From positions 1 to 64,000 of the forward strand of contig JAPPNP010000053.1 of NCBI GenBank assembly GCA_028873795.1: DNA of 64,000 nucleotides. The letters run 5' to 3'. Shown here piece after piece: positions 52,486 to 62,784 of the stretch. The DNA comes from Chloroflexota bacterium (GTDB lineage: Bacteria; Chloroflexota; UBA11872). Numbering within the stretch: position 1 is the stretch's first letter; every line of letters begins with the position of its first letter. The notes below the pieces were generated by a model. It had not been told where the DNA came from, did not search any database, and saw nothing but the letters and a program-made list of their open reading frames with translations. Position numbers and translations under genes: made by a program.

Positions 52486-54522
52486 ATGGCCACCACGCCC
52501 CACACCGGAGTCCCCGCAGGCTTCCGCCTCGAAGCGCCCTATGCGCCCGCGGGCGACCAGCCCAAGGCCGTGGCTCAGCTCGTGGACGGCCTCCGCTCCG
52601 GTTACCGCTGCCAGACGCTGCTGGGCGTGACCGGGTCGGGCAAGACCTTCACCATCGCCAACGTTATCAACGACTTGCAGCGCCCCGCGCTCGTACTGGC
52701 GCATAACAAGACGCTGGCCGCGCAGCTGACCACCGAGTTGGCGGAGTTCTTCCCGAACAACGCCGTCGAGTACTTCGTCAGCTACTACGACTACTACCAG
52801 CCCGAGGCTTACGTGCCGCGGACCGACACCTACATCGAGAAAGAGACCGACATCAACTGGGAGATCGACAAGCTGCGGCTCTCCGCCACGCGGTCGCTCT
52901 TCGAGCGGCGCGACGTGATCATCGTCGCCACGGTCTCGTGCATCTACGGCATCGGCTCGCCGGAGGACTACGGCCAGGTCAGCCTGGCGCTGGCGGTGGG
53001 CGAGAGCTACGACCGGCAACGATTCCTGCGCCGGCTGGTGGGCATGCAGTACCAGCGCAACGATGCCGGATTCCAGCGCGGGCGCTTCCGTGTACGCGGC
53101 GACGTGGTGGAGATTCACCCGGCGTACGACGACTTCGTGCTGCGCTGCGAGTTCTTTGACGAGGAGCTGGAGCGCATCGCCAAGATCGAGCCGCTGACGG
53201 GCGAGATCCTGGAGGAGCTGGAGTCGGTCACCATCTACCCGGCACGCTTCTACGTCACCCCTGCCGAGCGCCTCAACACGGCCCTGAGCGCCATCGAGGA
53301 CGAGCTTGGCGAATACGCGGTCCATCTGGACGAGCGCGGCAAGGTGCTGGAAGCGGCGCGGCTGCGCCAGCGCACCAACTTCGACCTGGAGATGCTGCGC
53401 GAGACGGGGATGTGCTTCGGCATCGAAAACTACAGCCGCCACCTGTCCGGACGTCGACCCGGCCAGCCGCCGTGGGTCCTGCTGGACTACCTGCCGGACG
53501 ACTTTGTGTTGGTGGTCGACGAGTCGCACGTCACCCTGCCGCAGGTGCGCGGGATGCTCGCCGGCGACCGCAGCCGTAAGCAGTCGCTGGTCGACTACGG
53601 CTTTCGGATGCCCTCAGCGTTCGACAACCGCCCGCTGGCGTTCGAGGAGTTCGAAACGTATATGCGGTCGGCGGTCTTCATGTCCGCCACGCCCGGTCCC
53701 TACGAGTACGAGCACAGCGAGCAGGTCGTGGAGCAGATCGTGCGGCCCACCGGCCTGGTCGATCCGGCCATCGAGGTGCGGCCCACCGAGGGGCAGATCG
53801 ATGACCTGATCGGCGAGATCAACAAGCGGGTGCAGGTCGGCGAGCGCGTGCTCTGCACCACGCTCACCAAGCGCATGGCCGAGGACCTGGCCGAATACCT
53901 GGCGGAGATCGGCATCAAGGTGCACTACCTGCACTCGGAGATCGACACCCTGGACCGGGTCACGATCCTCAGCGAGCTGCGGCGCGGAGTCTATGACGTG
54001 GTGGTGGGAATCAATCTGCTGCGTGAGGGCCTCGATCTGCCCGAGGTGTCGTTGGTGGCGATCCTGGATGCCGACAAGGAGGGATTCCTGCGCGCCGACA
54101 CCTCGCTCATCCAGACCATTGGCCGCGCCGCGCGGCACCTGAACGGGCGCGTGATCATGTACGCCGATATCGTGACCGCGAGCATGCAGCGGGCCATCGA
54201 CGAGACATATCGTCGCCGCAGCTTGCAGGTCCAGTACAACGCCGAGCACGGCATCACGCCGCAGTCGGTGATCAAGGGGCTGCGCGACCTCACCGACCGG
54301 GTGGAAGCGGAGGCCCTGCCGCGCGCCGCCGAGGAGGCGCCGGCCTATGAACTGGGCTTCCGCCGCGTCGACGCCATGAGCCGGGCGGAGCTGGCCGCCC
54401 ACATCAAGCAACTGGAAGCCAAGATGCGCCTTGCTGCCGAGGCGCTCGAGTTCGAAAAGGCCGCCCAGTTCCGCGACCGCATCCGCGAGCTTCGCGAGGA
54501 CCTTGAAGCGGCGAAGGCGTAG
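52486..54522 (+). CDS. uvrB: UvrB, excinuclease ABC subunit B
   Basis: 678 aa. Walker [15 protein letters not shown], the beta-hairpin region [30 protein letters not shown]-like segment, helicase motifs [17 protein letters not shown] and [25 protein letters not shown]-type sequence (here [10 protein letters not shown]), [10 protein letters not shown], and a C-terminal UVR domain [32 protein letters not shown] for UvrC binding. Complete nucleotide-excision-repair damage verifier. Confidence 0.98.
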   Translation: MATTPHTGVPAGFRLEAPYAPAGDQPKAVAQLVDGLRSGYRCQTLLGVTGSGKTFTIANVINDLQRPALVLAHNKTLAAQLTTELAEFFPNNAVEYFVSYYDYYQPEAYVPRTDTYIEKETDINWEIDKLRLSATRSLFERRDVIIVATVSCIYGIGSPEDYGQVSLALAVGESYDRQRFLRRLVGMQYQRNDAGFQRGRFRVRGDVVEIHPAYDDFVLRCEFFDEELERIAKIEPLTGEILEELESVTIYPARFYVTPAERLNTALSAIEDELGEYAVHLDERGKVLEAARLRQRTNFDLEMLRETGMCFGIENYSRHLSGRRPGQPPWVLLDYLPDDFVLVVDESHVTLPQVRGMLAGDRSRKQSLVDYGFRMPSAFDNRPLAFEEFETYMRSAVFMSATPGPYEYEHSEQVVEQIVRPTGLVDPAIEVRPTEGQIDDLIGEINKRVQVGERVLCTTLTKRMAEDLAEYLAEIGIKVHYLHSEIDTLDRVTILSELRRGVYDVVVGINLLREGLDLPEVSLVAILDADKEGFLRADTSLIQTIGRAARHLNGRVIMYADIVTASMQRAIDETYRRRSLQVQYNAEHGITPQSVIKGLRDLTDRVEAEALPRAAEEAPAYELGFRRVDAMSRAELAAHIKQLEAKMRLAAEALEFEKAAQFRDRIRELREDLEAAKA

Positions 54523-54526
54523 GCCG

Positions 54527-55510
54527 GTGTCCGAGGTCGAGTTCCCGCACTCGCCGATTCCCGCCGCCAACGTGGCCTCGGTGCCCCAGCGCAGCCCGTT
54601 GCGCTATCCGGGCGGCAAGACCTGGCTGGTGCCGCACATTCGCGCCTGGCTGGGCGGATTGGATCAAACGCCAGAGCTGGTGATCGAACCGTTCGCCGGC
54701 GGGGCCATCGTCTCGCTGACGGCGGTGATGGAGGGGCTGGTCGAGCGGTGCCTGCTGGCCGAGCTCGATCCCGACGTGGCGGCGTTTTGGAAGGCCGCGC
54801 TGCATCACGGTCCCAATCTGTGCGAGCGGATCCGGGCGTTCGAGCCCACGCGCGAGGCGGTGGAAGCGCTGGCGCGAACCCAACCGGACGGGACATTGGA
54901 TCGCGGCTTCCGAGCGCTGGTGCTCAATCGCACCCGCCGCGGCGGCATTCTGGCCCCCGGTGCGTCGCTGAGCCGCGCCGGCGAGAGCGGCAAGGGGGTG
55001 GCCTCCCGCTGGTACCCGGAGACGATCGTGTCGCGCCTGGAGCTAATTGGTGCGCACGCCGACCGGATCGACTTCCGCGAAACCGACGGCATGCGGCTGC
55101 TCGAAGAGTTCGCGGGAGAGCCGGGCTCGGTGGTCTTCGCCGACCCGCCCTACTCCGCCGGCGGCAAGCGCGCCGGACGGCGGCTCTATACGCACTTCGA
55201 GATCGACCATCCGCGGCTGTTTCAGCTGCTGGCGGACACCGCGCCCGAGTTCATGCTCACCTACGACCACGCGCCCGAGATCGCGGGCCTGGTCCGCCGC
55301 CATGGATTCCACGCCGTCCAGGTGACGATGAAGAACACGCACCACGACCGGATTGGGGAGTTGGTGATTACGCGGGGGCCGCTCTTCGTGTCTGAGAATC
55401 TGCCGTGGCGGGCGGCCGAGGTTGAGGGTGTGCTGCGCTACGCGGCTGATTTCGACGCTCGAATCCTGGCGCGACGACCGCACCGTATTCCTGCCCCGTC
55501 GGGAGATTGA
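54527..55510 (+). CDS. D12-class N6-adenine DNA methyltransferase (Dam-like)
   Basis: 327 aa from GTG 54527, 4 bp after uvrB. SAM site LRYPGGKTWLVPHI and VIEPFAGGAIVSL; catalytic motif IV VFADPPYSAGGKRAGRRLY (DPPY). It methylates adenine in a short DNA site. No restriction nuclease partner of the same type is adjacent; it may be an orphan regulatory methylase or protect against the MmeI-type enzyme or phage. GC matches the chromosome, so it is probably not a recent arrival. Confidence 0.9.
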   Translation: MSEVEFPHSPIPAANVASVPQRSPLRYPGGKTWLVPHIRAWLGGLDQTPELVIEPFAGGAIVSLTAVMEGLVERCLLAELDPDVAAFWKAALHHGPNLCERIRAFEPTREAVEALARTQPDGTLDRGFRALVLNRTRRGGILAPGASLSRAGESGKGVASRWYPETIVSRLELIGAHADRIDFRETDGMRLLEEFAGEPGSVVFADPPYSAGGKRAGRRLYTHFEIDHPRLFQLLADTAPEFMLTYDHAPEIAGLVRRHGFHAVQVTMKNTHHDRIGELVITRGPLFVSENLPWRAAEVEGVLRYAADFDARILARRPHRIPAPSGD

Positions 55511-55660
55511 GAAGCGGCTGCAACGCCTAGGGTGCCTGCAGATCGAACGATTGCCGCAACAGCAAATGTCTCACCGTCCGGATCCGTCGTTTGTGCAACG
55601 GAGCGTGGCTTGCAAATCAAATCCGATGTGTCTGTAGGAGATACTTTCCAGTTCAAGAAC

Positions 55661-56794
55661 TCATATGTGATCCGAGACTTCCGCCAACTCGGAAATCACA
55701 ACAGTATCGTAGCGACTTGGCAGATCATGGCGCGTCACATGGGAACACATTGAGCTATCGGCAACAACGACATCACAGTAGGGAATCGTCAACGAAAGTG
55801 CTCTAATGTCGTAAATGTCATTGTTTCGCCACCTATAGTTGGAGTCCCGATGGAGGGAGGTCTTCAAGGTCACTGAGACGTTCACACTTGGCATTGCATC
55901 GAACATGGATCGAAGTTCATCGCGATTTCCGGGAATCAACCCGTCGTCATCACTGCGGCCTCTCGCTACGAACCCTTTGACAAGGCGTGGGCTGATCTCA
56001 GCTATGGCTTCGCGCACCGCAATCACGTCACGAGTTCTTTCACGCCGCCATTTCGGGTGACTGTCGAACCTTTGGACCTGAGCTCGCTCATCCGAGGCAG
56101 TTTGCTCATACAATTGCACGACAGCTTCGGGATTCCAGCGTCGTTTCCTGAGTTGTGGTTCCTCTTGCGGAGAGGGACCTTCGATCGCCTTCCGATTTAG
56201 CTCAATTTCAGCGCGAATTAGAGTTCTATCGAATGCCACTGCTCCAATTGGGTGTATCTGGCGAATCTCGTTGGTTACATCTTCTCCGTTAGCTGACGTA
56301 ATTCTAAAGCCGCCTGCCCTGCCAAATGCTCTGGCCACACCCCAATCGAGGTAGTCGATCTTGCTGAGAGGCTGAGGGTTTGGTCCGATCATGTGATCCA
56401 AAATGGCCTCGACTTCGTGGTCTACTACATCCCCTAGTGGAGCGACGACCATGAACCTACCAATCTGCTCGATGACTTCCCGAAGATTGCGACGTTGCCG
56501 ATGGTGGGTGATTTTCGATATTTCGGCGTAGATATACTCGGAGATGGGGAAGAAAGCCTTTCCGTGGTTGACGGCTTTGCGGCAGAATTCGAGAGAAGCT
56601 ATATGCTGCGTCCCATCGGGATGCCCGCTATGCGCCTTGGATAGTGATATCCAATGATTCAGATCGAGATACACCAGCATAGGCGGACGTTCCGGTTGAC
56701 GAATAGTAGTCGGCCGTAAAACATCCGGGAAGTCATGACCAATCGTCGAAGTCGAGTCATGTTGGTTGGCAGATGGATTCAGATTGTGCTGCAT
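55661..56794 (-). CDS. Low-GC PIN-like nuclease-domain protein
   Basis: 377 aa; ATG 56680 (MLVYLDLNHWISL) is an alternative start that drops a non-conserved leader. The beginning LVYLDLNHWISLSKA and the end NDIYDIRALSLTIPYCDVVVADSSMCSH place conserved acidic residues as in PIN-fold RNases. The central region is helical and charged. GC is near 50%, far below the flanks, and codon use is more AT-rich, suggesting horizontal transfer. It lies between two DNA methylation genes, pointing to a defence role, but the domain has no experimentally known function that I can name. Confidence 0.7.
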   Translation of the reverse strand: MQHNLNPSANQHDSTSTIGHDFPDVLRPTTIRQPERPPMLVYLDLNHWISLSKAHSGHPDGTQHIASLEFCRKAVNHGKAFFPISEYIYAEISKITHHRQRRNLREVIEQIGRFMVVAPLGDVVDHEVEAILDHMIGPNPQPLSKIDYLDWGVARAFGRAGGFRITSANGEDVTNEIRQIHPIGAVAFDRTLIRAEIELNRKAIEGPSPQEEPQLRKRRWNPEAVVQLYEQTASDERAQVQRFDSHPKWRRERTRDVIAVREAIAEISPRLVKGFVARGRSDDDGLIPGNRDELRSMFDAMPSVNVSVTLKTSLHRDSNYRWRNNDIYDIRALSLTIPYCDVVVADSSMCSHVTRHDLPSRYDTVVISELAEVSDHI

Positions 56795-56977
56795 TTCGAA
56801 ATACGAGTGTGGCCTTTCTTCTACCCCTTAAGTCTACCAAATGTGGGTATGGGTTCACCAGGACTCAAATGTCATCAGTGGTTGATGTGAACCGCTGCGA
56901 CCAGGTGGTGAGTCGCTAGGGCATCTTTCAATTGGCGACGAACTGGCACGACATGTACGTGCACCAACGGCACGATC

Positions 56978-59839
56978 TTACCGGCTCCTTGCGAGGTTCA
57001 CTTCAAGCAGTTCCCGCAGCGCGTCTTCGTCTGAGATGTCGGCGGGCCAGTTGTAGGCGTCAGCTACTGCGGCGTCGAGGTCGTTGTGGGCGTTGGCGAG
57101 CCATTGGGGGCGCTGGTTGTAGAGGTTGGTGAGGGTGCGGCGCTTGAGCTGTTCGAGGTCGGCGTCGGCGGTTGGGACGGGGCGCTTGGGATAGCCGGGG
57201 ACAGGTTCGTCGATCCATTCGACCCATTCGGGCGGGTTGAGCCAGCGGTCGCGCTGCTCGATCAGGCGGCGGGCGGCCGCGGCGATGGCCATGGCGCGCG
57301 GGTCGTCGGCGTAGTCGGCGGCGGGGATGTCGGGCGTCAGACCCACGGGAAACGGGAACGTGGCGAAAGTGGTGGTGGGCGTGTAGCGCGGGTCGTTGCC
57401 TACCCCTAGCCAAGTGCAGAGCCGGAGTGACCACAGCTCATGGAAGCGGCTGTGCAGGATGCCGAAGGTGATGTCGTCGTCACGGGCGATGGCAATCACG
57501 GCGCTGTCTGGGCAAACACGCCTATCGCGCCAGACGAATAACCGGTGCTTGGCAACACGCGGCGTGACGATGTAGCGCGATAGGCCCTCGATTGCCGACC
57601 ACATCGCGGGCCGGGGATTCCAATGCCGAAACCAGAACTCGCGGCTGGCCGGTTCACGGTTGCGTTGTCGTAGCGGCTTGACGTTTTTTGCGATGTGCGC
57701 GAATGGCGCTTCGTAGAGCGCGGCGTCGCCTTCCGACATAGTCCAGCCAAAGTCTATGATCCACTTGCCCGAGGGTCGGCGAGTGAGGTCCATGCCATTG
57801 ACCCAGGGCCTGAGTACGTCGGAGTTGGGCCGTCCGTTCGGATTGGCCGGCAGGCGGAGCCATTGTCGCGCCAGATTACCTGGGACATCGAACGGACCCC
57901 GCTTAATGTCTCCCTGGAAGGCAACTCCGGTACTTGTGCTCAACGGGACGGCCTGGGTCAGGTCGAGTGTGGCGGCTGTCAGGTCGGTGTTGATACCAGC
58001 GACTTCACTTCCGTCCAAGCGTGAAGAGAGGTCTGCATCCCCGTGAGCGAAGCAGACAAGCGATACACGGACTGCCGCGCCTTCAACTACCCATGGCTCG
58101 TCCGACCAGGCGTCGAAGATCACTCCGTCCTTTGCGATGCGATCCAGCACGTTCCGATTGGTGCCACCGCGGATCGAATTGGTGGCGACCAGGCCCGCGC
58201 GTTGAACTCTCCCGTCGGCCACGAGCCGTCCCGCTTTGGCGAACCAGTAGCACACGAGGTCTGGTTTGCCGCCGACCCATTCGGCATACATCTCGGGAAG
58301 CGCTTCGGCGTAGGCGTCGCCCAGCTCACGGCGCATGCGTCGGTTGCCCAAGAACGGCGGATTGCCGATCACCACGTCGGCGTCCGGCCAGTCGGGTTCC
58401 TGGGCGTCGTCGGTCAGCACCGCGTCGCGGCATTCGATCGTGTCGAGCGGTTTCAGGATCGGGTCGCGCGCCTCCGCGAAGCCGTTGCGCCGCATCCACT
58501 GGATCTCGCCGATCCAGACCGAGACTCCGGCCAGCTCGGCGGCGTACGGATTGATCTCGATGCCCTTGACGTTGGCGGGGCCGATCTCGGGGAATGTGCG
58601 CGGTAGCCCGAGCGCCTCCGCTTCCAGTTGTACCCGGAGCTCCAGGTCCTTGAGTGCTTGGAGCGCCAGGTAGAGGAAGTTTCCCGAGCCGCAGGCGGGA
58701 TCGAGCACGGTGAAGCCGCGCAGCCGCTCCAAGAAGTCTTGCAGCAGCCCCTCGGCGCGGTTGCGCCGGCGGGTCGCTTCGCGTTGCGACTCAGGGGTAC
58801 CGCGTTTTCTGGCCGCTTCCGCGGAGTCGAGCTCGGCGCCAATGAGGTCCTTAGCCGTCTCCCATTCCGCCAGCCAGGGGCGGGTGATGACCGGCTCGAC
58901 GATTAGCATGATCTTGTCGCGGTCGGTGTAGTGCGCGCCCAACTGGGCACTCTTTCTTGGATCTAGTCCACGCTCGAACAGCGTGCCCAGGATCGAAGGA
59001 TCGACCTCGGACCAGTCCATCTCGCCGGCGTTGCGCACGGTTTCGATCTCGGCCCGGTCCAGCGGCAGGGCGGAGTCGTCGTCGAAGAGCCCGCCATCGA
59101 ACCACGCCACGGACTCAAGGCCGAAGCGGCGGCCTTTGGCCATCGCACCGAAGAGCTCGCTGGCCAGGTCCGGGAAGTCGCGGGGCTGTTGGTGTGCCTC
59201 CTCCAGCATGCGCGTGAACAGTTCGTTGGGCAGCAGGCCCATGTCCTCGGCGAACATGCAGAAGACCAAGCGGTTGACGAAGTGCGCCACTTCCTGGGGG
59301 TCGTGGCCGCGGTCCCGCAGCGATTGCGCCAGCCTAGCGAACCGCTGCGCCGCGCGCTCGGTGATCTGCTGCCGCGTGTCGCCGGGTCGCAGCCGCTCGG
59401 GGTCGACGAGCGCCCACTTGAGCTTGTTGCGGGTGGCCGGGTCGCGCAGGTCCTCCAGCCCGAACTCGTGGGTCTCGCTGACGCTGTTGGTCCAGTTGGT
59501 GTGGATGCGGAAGCTGTGCAGGTCGCAAACGATCAGCAACGGCGGGTTGTCCAGCGCCAACGTGTATTGCCGCAGTTGCCGGAAGGCGGCATCCAGGTTG
59601 GCGTGGGGGCCTTTGTACTCCCAACCGAAGTGGCCGCGCTTCCAGACGTCGGCCCATCCGTCGCCGCCGGAGTCCTTGCGCACGCCGCGCTCGAAACAGT
59701 AGCTCTCGCCGGTGGGATCGGCTTCGACCGGGGTGGGCTCGCCGAGCATGCGGCAGAGGTCGTTGAAATGCGACTGGGCGGCCTGGCTTTCCCGCAACTC
59801 GGAAGCCGACCACTTGGCGATGAACTCGTCCGGCGTCAT
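56978..59839 (-). CDS. MmeI-like type IIL restriction-modification enzyme (single polypeptide)
   Basis: 953 aa. The N-terminal nuclease has Asp64-X9-Glu74-X-Lys76 (DVWKRGHFGWEYK), exactly the spacing of MmeI. The helical linker has HFVNRLVFCMFAEDMGLLP. The N6-adenine methyltransferase core has LDPACGSGNFLYLAL (379-393) and NPPF (493-496). A target-recognition domain (about 650-850) and a C-terminal helix bundle follow. Both activities look intact, so it should cut unmethylated foreign DNA about 20 bp from its site while methylating one host strand. It needs no separate subunits. GC is normal here. Confidence 0.9.
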   Translation of the reverse strand: MTPDEFIAKWSASELRESQAAQSHFNDLCRMLGEPTPVEADPTGESYCFERGVRKDSGGDGWADVWKRGHFGWEYKGPHANLDAAFRQLRQYTLALDNPPLLIVCDLHSFRIHTNWTNSVSETHEFGLEDLRDPATRNKLKWALVDPERLRPGDTRQQITERAAQRFARLAQSLRDRGHDPQEVAHFVNRLVFCMFAEDMGLLPNELFTRMLEEAHQQPRDFPDLASELFGAMAKGRRFGLESVAWFDGGLFDDDSALPLDRAEIETVRNAGEMDWSEVDPSILGTLFERGLDPRKSAQLGAHYTDRDKIMLIVEPVITRPWLAEWETAKDLIGAELDSAEAARKRGTPESQREATRRRNRAEGLLQDFLERLRGFTVLDPACGSGNFLYLALQALKDLELRVQLEAEALGLPRTFPEIGPANVKGIEINPYAAELAGVSVWIGEIQWMRRNGFAEARDPILKPLDTIECRDAVLTDDAQEPDWPDADVVIGNPPFLGNRRMRRELGDAYAEALPEMYAEWVGGKPDLVCYWFAKAGRLVADGRVQRAGLVATNSIRGGTNRNVLDRIAKDGVIFDAWSDEPWVVEGAAVRVSLVCFAHGDADLSSRLDGSEVAGINTDLTAATLDLTQAVPLSTSTGVAFQGDIKRGPFDVPGNLARQWLRLPANPNGRPNSDVLRPWVNGMDLTRRPSGKWIIDFGWTMSEGDAALYEAPFAHIAKNVKPLRQRNREPASREFWFRHWNPRPAMWSAIEGLSRYIVTPRVAKHRLFVWRDRRVCPDSAVIAIARDDDITFGILHSRFHELWSLRLCTWLGVGNDPRYTPTTTFATFPFPVGLTPDIPAADYADDPRAMAIAAAARRLIEQRDRWLNPPEWVEWIDEPVPGYPKRPVPTADADLEQLKRRTLTNLYNQRPQWLANAHNDLDAAVADAYNWPADISDEDALRELLEVNLARSR

Positions 59840-59893
59840 GGGGTCATTGTGTCAACCGTAGCCGGTCGGTGCAGAGGCAGCCCCTCACCCCGA

Positions 59894-59914
59894 CCCTCTC
59901 CCTCAGGGAGAGGG
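59894..59914. repeat. Small palindrome (dispersed intergenic type)
   Basis: CCCTCTCCCT and AGGGAGAGGG form a 10-bp stem around a single C. It is a common dispersed intergenic repeat style; it may act as a weak terminator between MmeI-like and the metzincin-like gene. Confidence 0.6.
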
Positions 59915-59957
59915 AGTCGGAGTGACGGAGGGGCCGCTGAGTCTCGTTGCCGAGCGC

Positions 59958-60677
59958 TCAGTTCTGCGAGAAGTGCGTGGTCACTACGCGGTCGAGCAGG
60001 TCGTTGGTGCAGTCGCGGCAGAAGACGATGCGGGAGCGATGCTCTTGGCGGGCCAGTTCGAGGATGTCCTCGGGGCGCGGCGCGGCGCGCATGACGCAGA
60101 CGTTGGTGCAGACGCGGCGGCCGTGCACGAGGTCGACGGCCTGCGCGCGGTCCGGATCGGGCAGGTCGAGCACCTGGCCGAAGCTGCGCGTGGCGAGCCG
60201 GCGCACGGCCATGCGTCGATCGTCATGTTCGGAGATGCGCCGCAGGCGGTGCACGGACAGCACCGCGGCCAGGTCGGCCTCGGTGGCCGCGAGAACGTGG
60301 GGATCGCTGGTGCCGCCGGCATTGCGCTCCGGTGAATCCAGCAGATCGGCGTGCACCACGGCCACGTCGTAGTGGGGCCCGACCTGCTGCCACGGCTCGT
60401 CGCGCAGGACGTTGATGAACTTTGGCGCATAGATCTGTCCGGTCGCCTTGTCGAGGCTCTGGTCGACGTACCAGCGCGTGCTCCAATAGGGCGATCCGCG
60501 GGGTATGCCGGGAATCACCCAGGTGCCGAAGGGGCGCAGCTCGCCGCGATTCAGGCTGAGGCCGGCGCGCTGGCCGAGCACCAGCATCACTTCCTGAATA
60601 TGCGCCACGGTGGAGACGACGGTTTCGGCTTCCCACGGCGCTACGCCTTCGGTCCACTGGAACGAGATGGACTTCAT
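59958..60677 (-). CDS. Archaemetzincin-like protein with lost zinc ligands
   Basis: 239 aa. The C-terminal part follows the archaemetzincin layout: AAVLSVHRLR (strand), then MAVRRLATRSFGQVLDLP where the family has HExGHxxGL, then CTNVCVMR and a late FCRDC, matching the family C-x(n)-CVM and FCxxC zinc finger. The three residues that should be His, Glu, His are Arg, Ser, Gln, so the catalytic zinc cannot bind, but the structural Cys site remains. It is intact and in frame, so likely a pseudoprotease that keeps the fold. No earlier metal motif is seen. The assignment rests on spacing by eye. Confidence 0.6.
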   Translation of the reverse strand: MKSISFQWTEGVAPWEAETVVSTVAHIQEVMLVLGQRAGLSLNRGELRPFGTWVIPGIPRGSPYWSTRWYVDQSLDKATGQIYAPKFINVLRDEPWQQVGPHYDVAVVHADLLDSPERNAGGTSDPHVLAATEADLAAVLSVHRLRRISEHDDRRMAVRRLATRSFGQVLDLPDPDRAQAVDLVHGRRVCTNVCVMRAAPRPEDILELARQEHRSRIVFCRDCTNDLLDRVVTTHFSQN

Positions 60678-60996
60678 GGTCGAACCTGACGCGCTCCATC
60701 TGTTGCCGCTGATGCCCGAAGATCATGGTAGGACCTCGGAGTGGCTGCACGGCCGGCGGAGGCGCGAGTGGCCGTCACCCTTACCCCATCCCTCTCTTCA
60801 AGAGAGCTTTGCGTGAATCCTCCGTCATTCCGGCAGAGGCCGGAATCCAGTCCGGTCGAATCTGGAGGCGCGCCGGATGCTTGGCGGCGGGCGGGTCTCA
60901 GGCCCGTCCCTACCGGTCTATGCAAAGGACTCCTCCAGGGACCCGGAGCCGGAATGATCGAAAGAGTCGCGTTCGGGCAATTGCTACGCTCGCCGC
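60678..60996. other. Gene-free stretch with REP-like repeat
   Basis: This 319-bp gap holds the inverted REP-like composite (60820-60915). A short hairpin CTCTCTTCAAGAGAG lies at about 60791-60805. Nothing else is supported. Confidence 0.6.
60820..60915 (-). repeat. REP-like composite repeat, copy 2
   Basis: Inverted relative to 9005-9098. It has the stem-loop ATTCCGGC-agag-GCCGGAAT (60827-60846) and a GGCGGGTCTCAG block, the same order as copy 1 when read on the minus strand. Confidence 0.75.
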
Positions 60997-62784
60997 ATGG
61001 AGTTGAACGGCGATGGCGCGGCGGCGGCGAGCGCTTCTGATCGCGTCTCCGTGGTCGAGCTTGGCGCCGAGACCCGAGTGGCCGTATTCGCGCGGCACGA
61101 GGGCGCCTTCCGGCTGCTGACGGTGGCCGGGGCGCCCAGCACGCTGGATGCTCCCCACTTCGATCTCACCCCGAGCTACGAGCGGGCCGTGGCGGAAGTG
61201 GAGTCGCTTGCCGGGGCCTATTTCGCCATCCCCGAGACCTCCGCGCGTCCGCACGGCGAGCCGCGCACGCCGCCGATCGCCGCCGCCGTGGGCCGTGGAT
61301 TGGCGCCCGGACCGTCCTGCTTCGTGGTGAGCAACCTGGTGGCACGCGATCTCGAAGCCCTCGAGGAAGCGCTCACCGCCCGTGACTTCGTGGTGACCGG
61401 TCGCGCAACCACCGCGGCCCGCGAATTCCGAGATCGAATTGACGGCCCCGCGACCGTCGACGTGATCACGGCGCAGCGGCCCAGCATCGTGGTGGTGGCG
61501 CTGACGGAGGATCGGGATGGGCAGGGTCTGGCCTACATGGCCGATCTGCTGATTGGCGGGCTGGCGGGCCGCGAGGCGAGCTATGTGCCCGTGATCGCCA
61601 TCCTCTACGGAGGCGAATTAGAAGAACGGGCGCTCGCCACCTTCAAGCAGGCGTTTCCGGTCCACGCCGTGTCGGTGCAGGGCGGCGGCGTGGATGATCC
61701 GCTCGATATGACCGAACCGAGCGCGCTCCTCGACGTCGTGCAGCAAACGGTGAAGGCTCGACGCTTCACCGGCCGCGCGGTGCCAGCCGAGGTTGCCGAC
61801 GCTCCCGCGCATGTGACGGCCGCGGCGTTGGGCGCGGCCGTAGAGGCGTTGGCCACGCAGCAGTCGCTCGAGGTTGCCGCCGTCTCGCTCGAGGACGACC
61901 AGGTGTCCGTCGTCGGCTTCCAAGGCGGCACGGGGGTACGCGTGGGACTCGGGCAGGGGCATGACCTTTCGCGTCCATATCACATCGCGCTGCAAACGCC
62001 GATCGAGCGGGTGGCGCAGTGGGCGCCCGAGGAGCCGATCCCGCAGGCCCTGCGCTTCACGGCCTTGAATCGGTCGGCGCACCCGGCGGCGATGGCGGCG
62101 ACTCCGGCGGAATTGCAGTTGTCACACGCGGTGTTCACGGCCGCCGCCCGCCAGGCTCTGCGCGCCTCCGAGGACGGCCGAAGTCCGCTCAACCATGAGG
62201 CGCTTGATCTGGTCGTGCTCACGGGCCGCGCGGCGCGCAACGCCGGACGGCCGGTGCAGGCCGCGCTGCTGCTGGTGAATATCCTGGAGCCAGTGGGCGT
62301 CACGCAGCTGGCCATCGATCCGACATCGAGCCTGGCCATGCAAGGCGCCCTCGCCCGAACGGGGGCCCGGGTCGCGCTCGAATCGACCCTCGTTCCATTG
62401 GGCCTCTGCGTGGCGCCGCGCGGCCGCGCGAAAGCCGGCGAGCCGGCCGTGCTGGTCGACGTGCGACCGAGCTCCGGGGCGCGCATCGAACGTGAGGTCA
62501 GCGCGGGCGCGCTGGACGTCATCCAATGGGACGCGCGCGTGCCGGCCGAAGTGCGCATCTGGCCGCGACCACGATTTGACGTGGGTTTGGGCAACGGGCG
62601 CCCGGCGCGGCTCAAGGCGAACGTGGGATCGGGCCTGGTGGGACTCATCGTGGATGCGCGCGGGCGACCGCTGGTCTGGCCTGACGAGCCGGACGAGCGC
62701 CAAGCCCGCCTGCAGCAGTGGCTGCGCTCGATGGACGCCTTTCCACCGGTCGGGTCCGCGTCGGCGAGGCCGCATGGAAGCTGA
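60997..62784 (+). CDS. GlmL-like (glutamate mutase L) protein
   Basis: 595 aa. The actin/ASKHA-like GlmL family is suggested by the C-terminal half: VVLTGRAARNAGRPVQAALLLVNILEPVGVTQLAIDP, then GLVGLIVDARGRPL near the end. The N-terminal half is diverged: VVELGAETRVAVF stands where a DFGSTxTK motif is usual, so the nucleotide site may be weak. In Clostridia GlmL helps glutamate mutase; in Chloroflexota such genes occur without a mutase and their role is unknown. It overlaps the next gene by 11 bp. Confidence 0.7.
   Translation: MELNGDGAAAASASDRVSVVELGAETRVAVFARHEGAFRLLTVAGAPSTLDAPHFDLTPSYERAVAEVESLAGAYFAIPETSARPHGEPRTPPIAAAVGRGLAPGPSCFVVSNLVARDLEALEEALTARDFVVTGRATTAAREFRDRIDGPATVDVITAQRPSIVVVALTEDRDGQGLAYMADLLIGGLAGREASYVPVIAILYGGELEERALATFKQAFPVHAVSVQGGGVDDPLDMTEPSALLDVVQQTVKARRFTGRAVPAEVADAPAHVTAAALGAAVEALATQQSLEVAAVSLEDDQVSVVGFQGGTGVRVGLGQGHDLSRPYHIALQTPIERVAQWAPEEPIPQALRFTALNRSAHPAAMAATPAELQLSHAVFTAAARQALRASEDGRSPLNHEALDLVVLTGRAARNAGRPVQAALLLVNILEPVGVTQLAIDPTSSLAMQGALARTGARVALESTLVPLGLCVAPRGRAKAGEPAVLVDVRPSSGARIEREVSAGALDVIQWDARVPAEVRIWPRPRFDVGLGNGRPARLKANVGSGLVGLIVDARGRPLVWPDEPDERQARLQQWLRSMDAFPPVGSASARPHGS

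Noticed and set aside
56978-59839. BREX PglX or type I HsdM
   Set aside because: Length, the N-terminal D-X9-E-X-K nuclease and the absence of partner genes fit MmeI-type enzymes.
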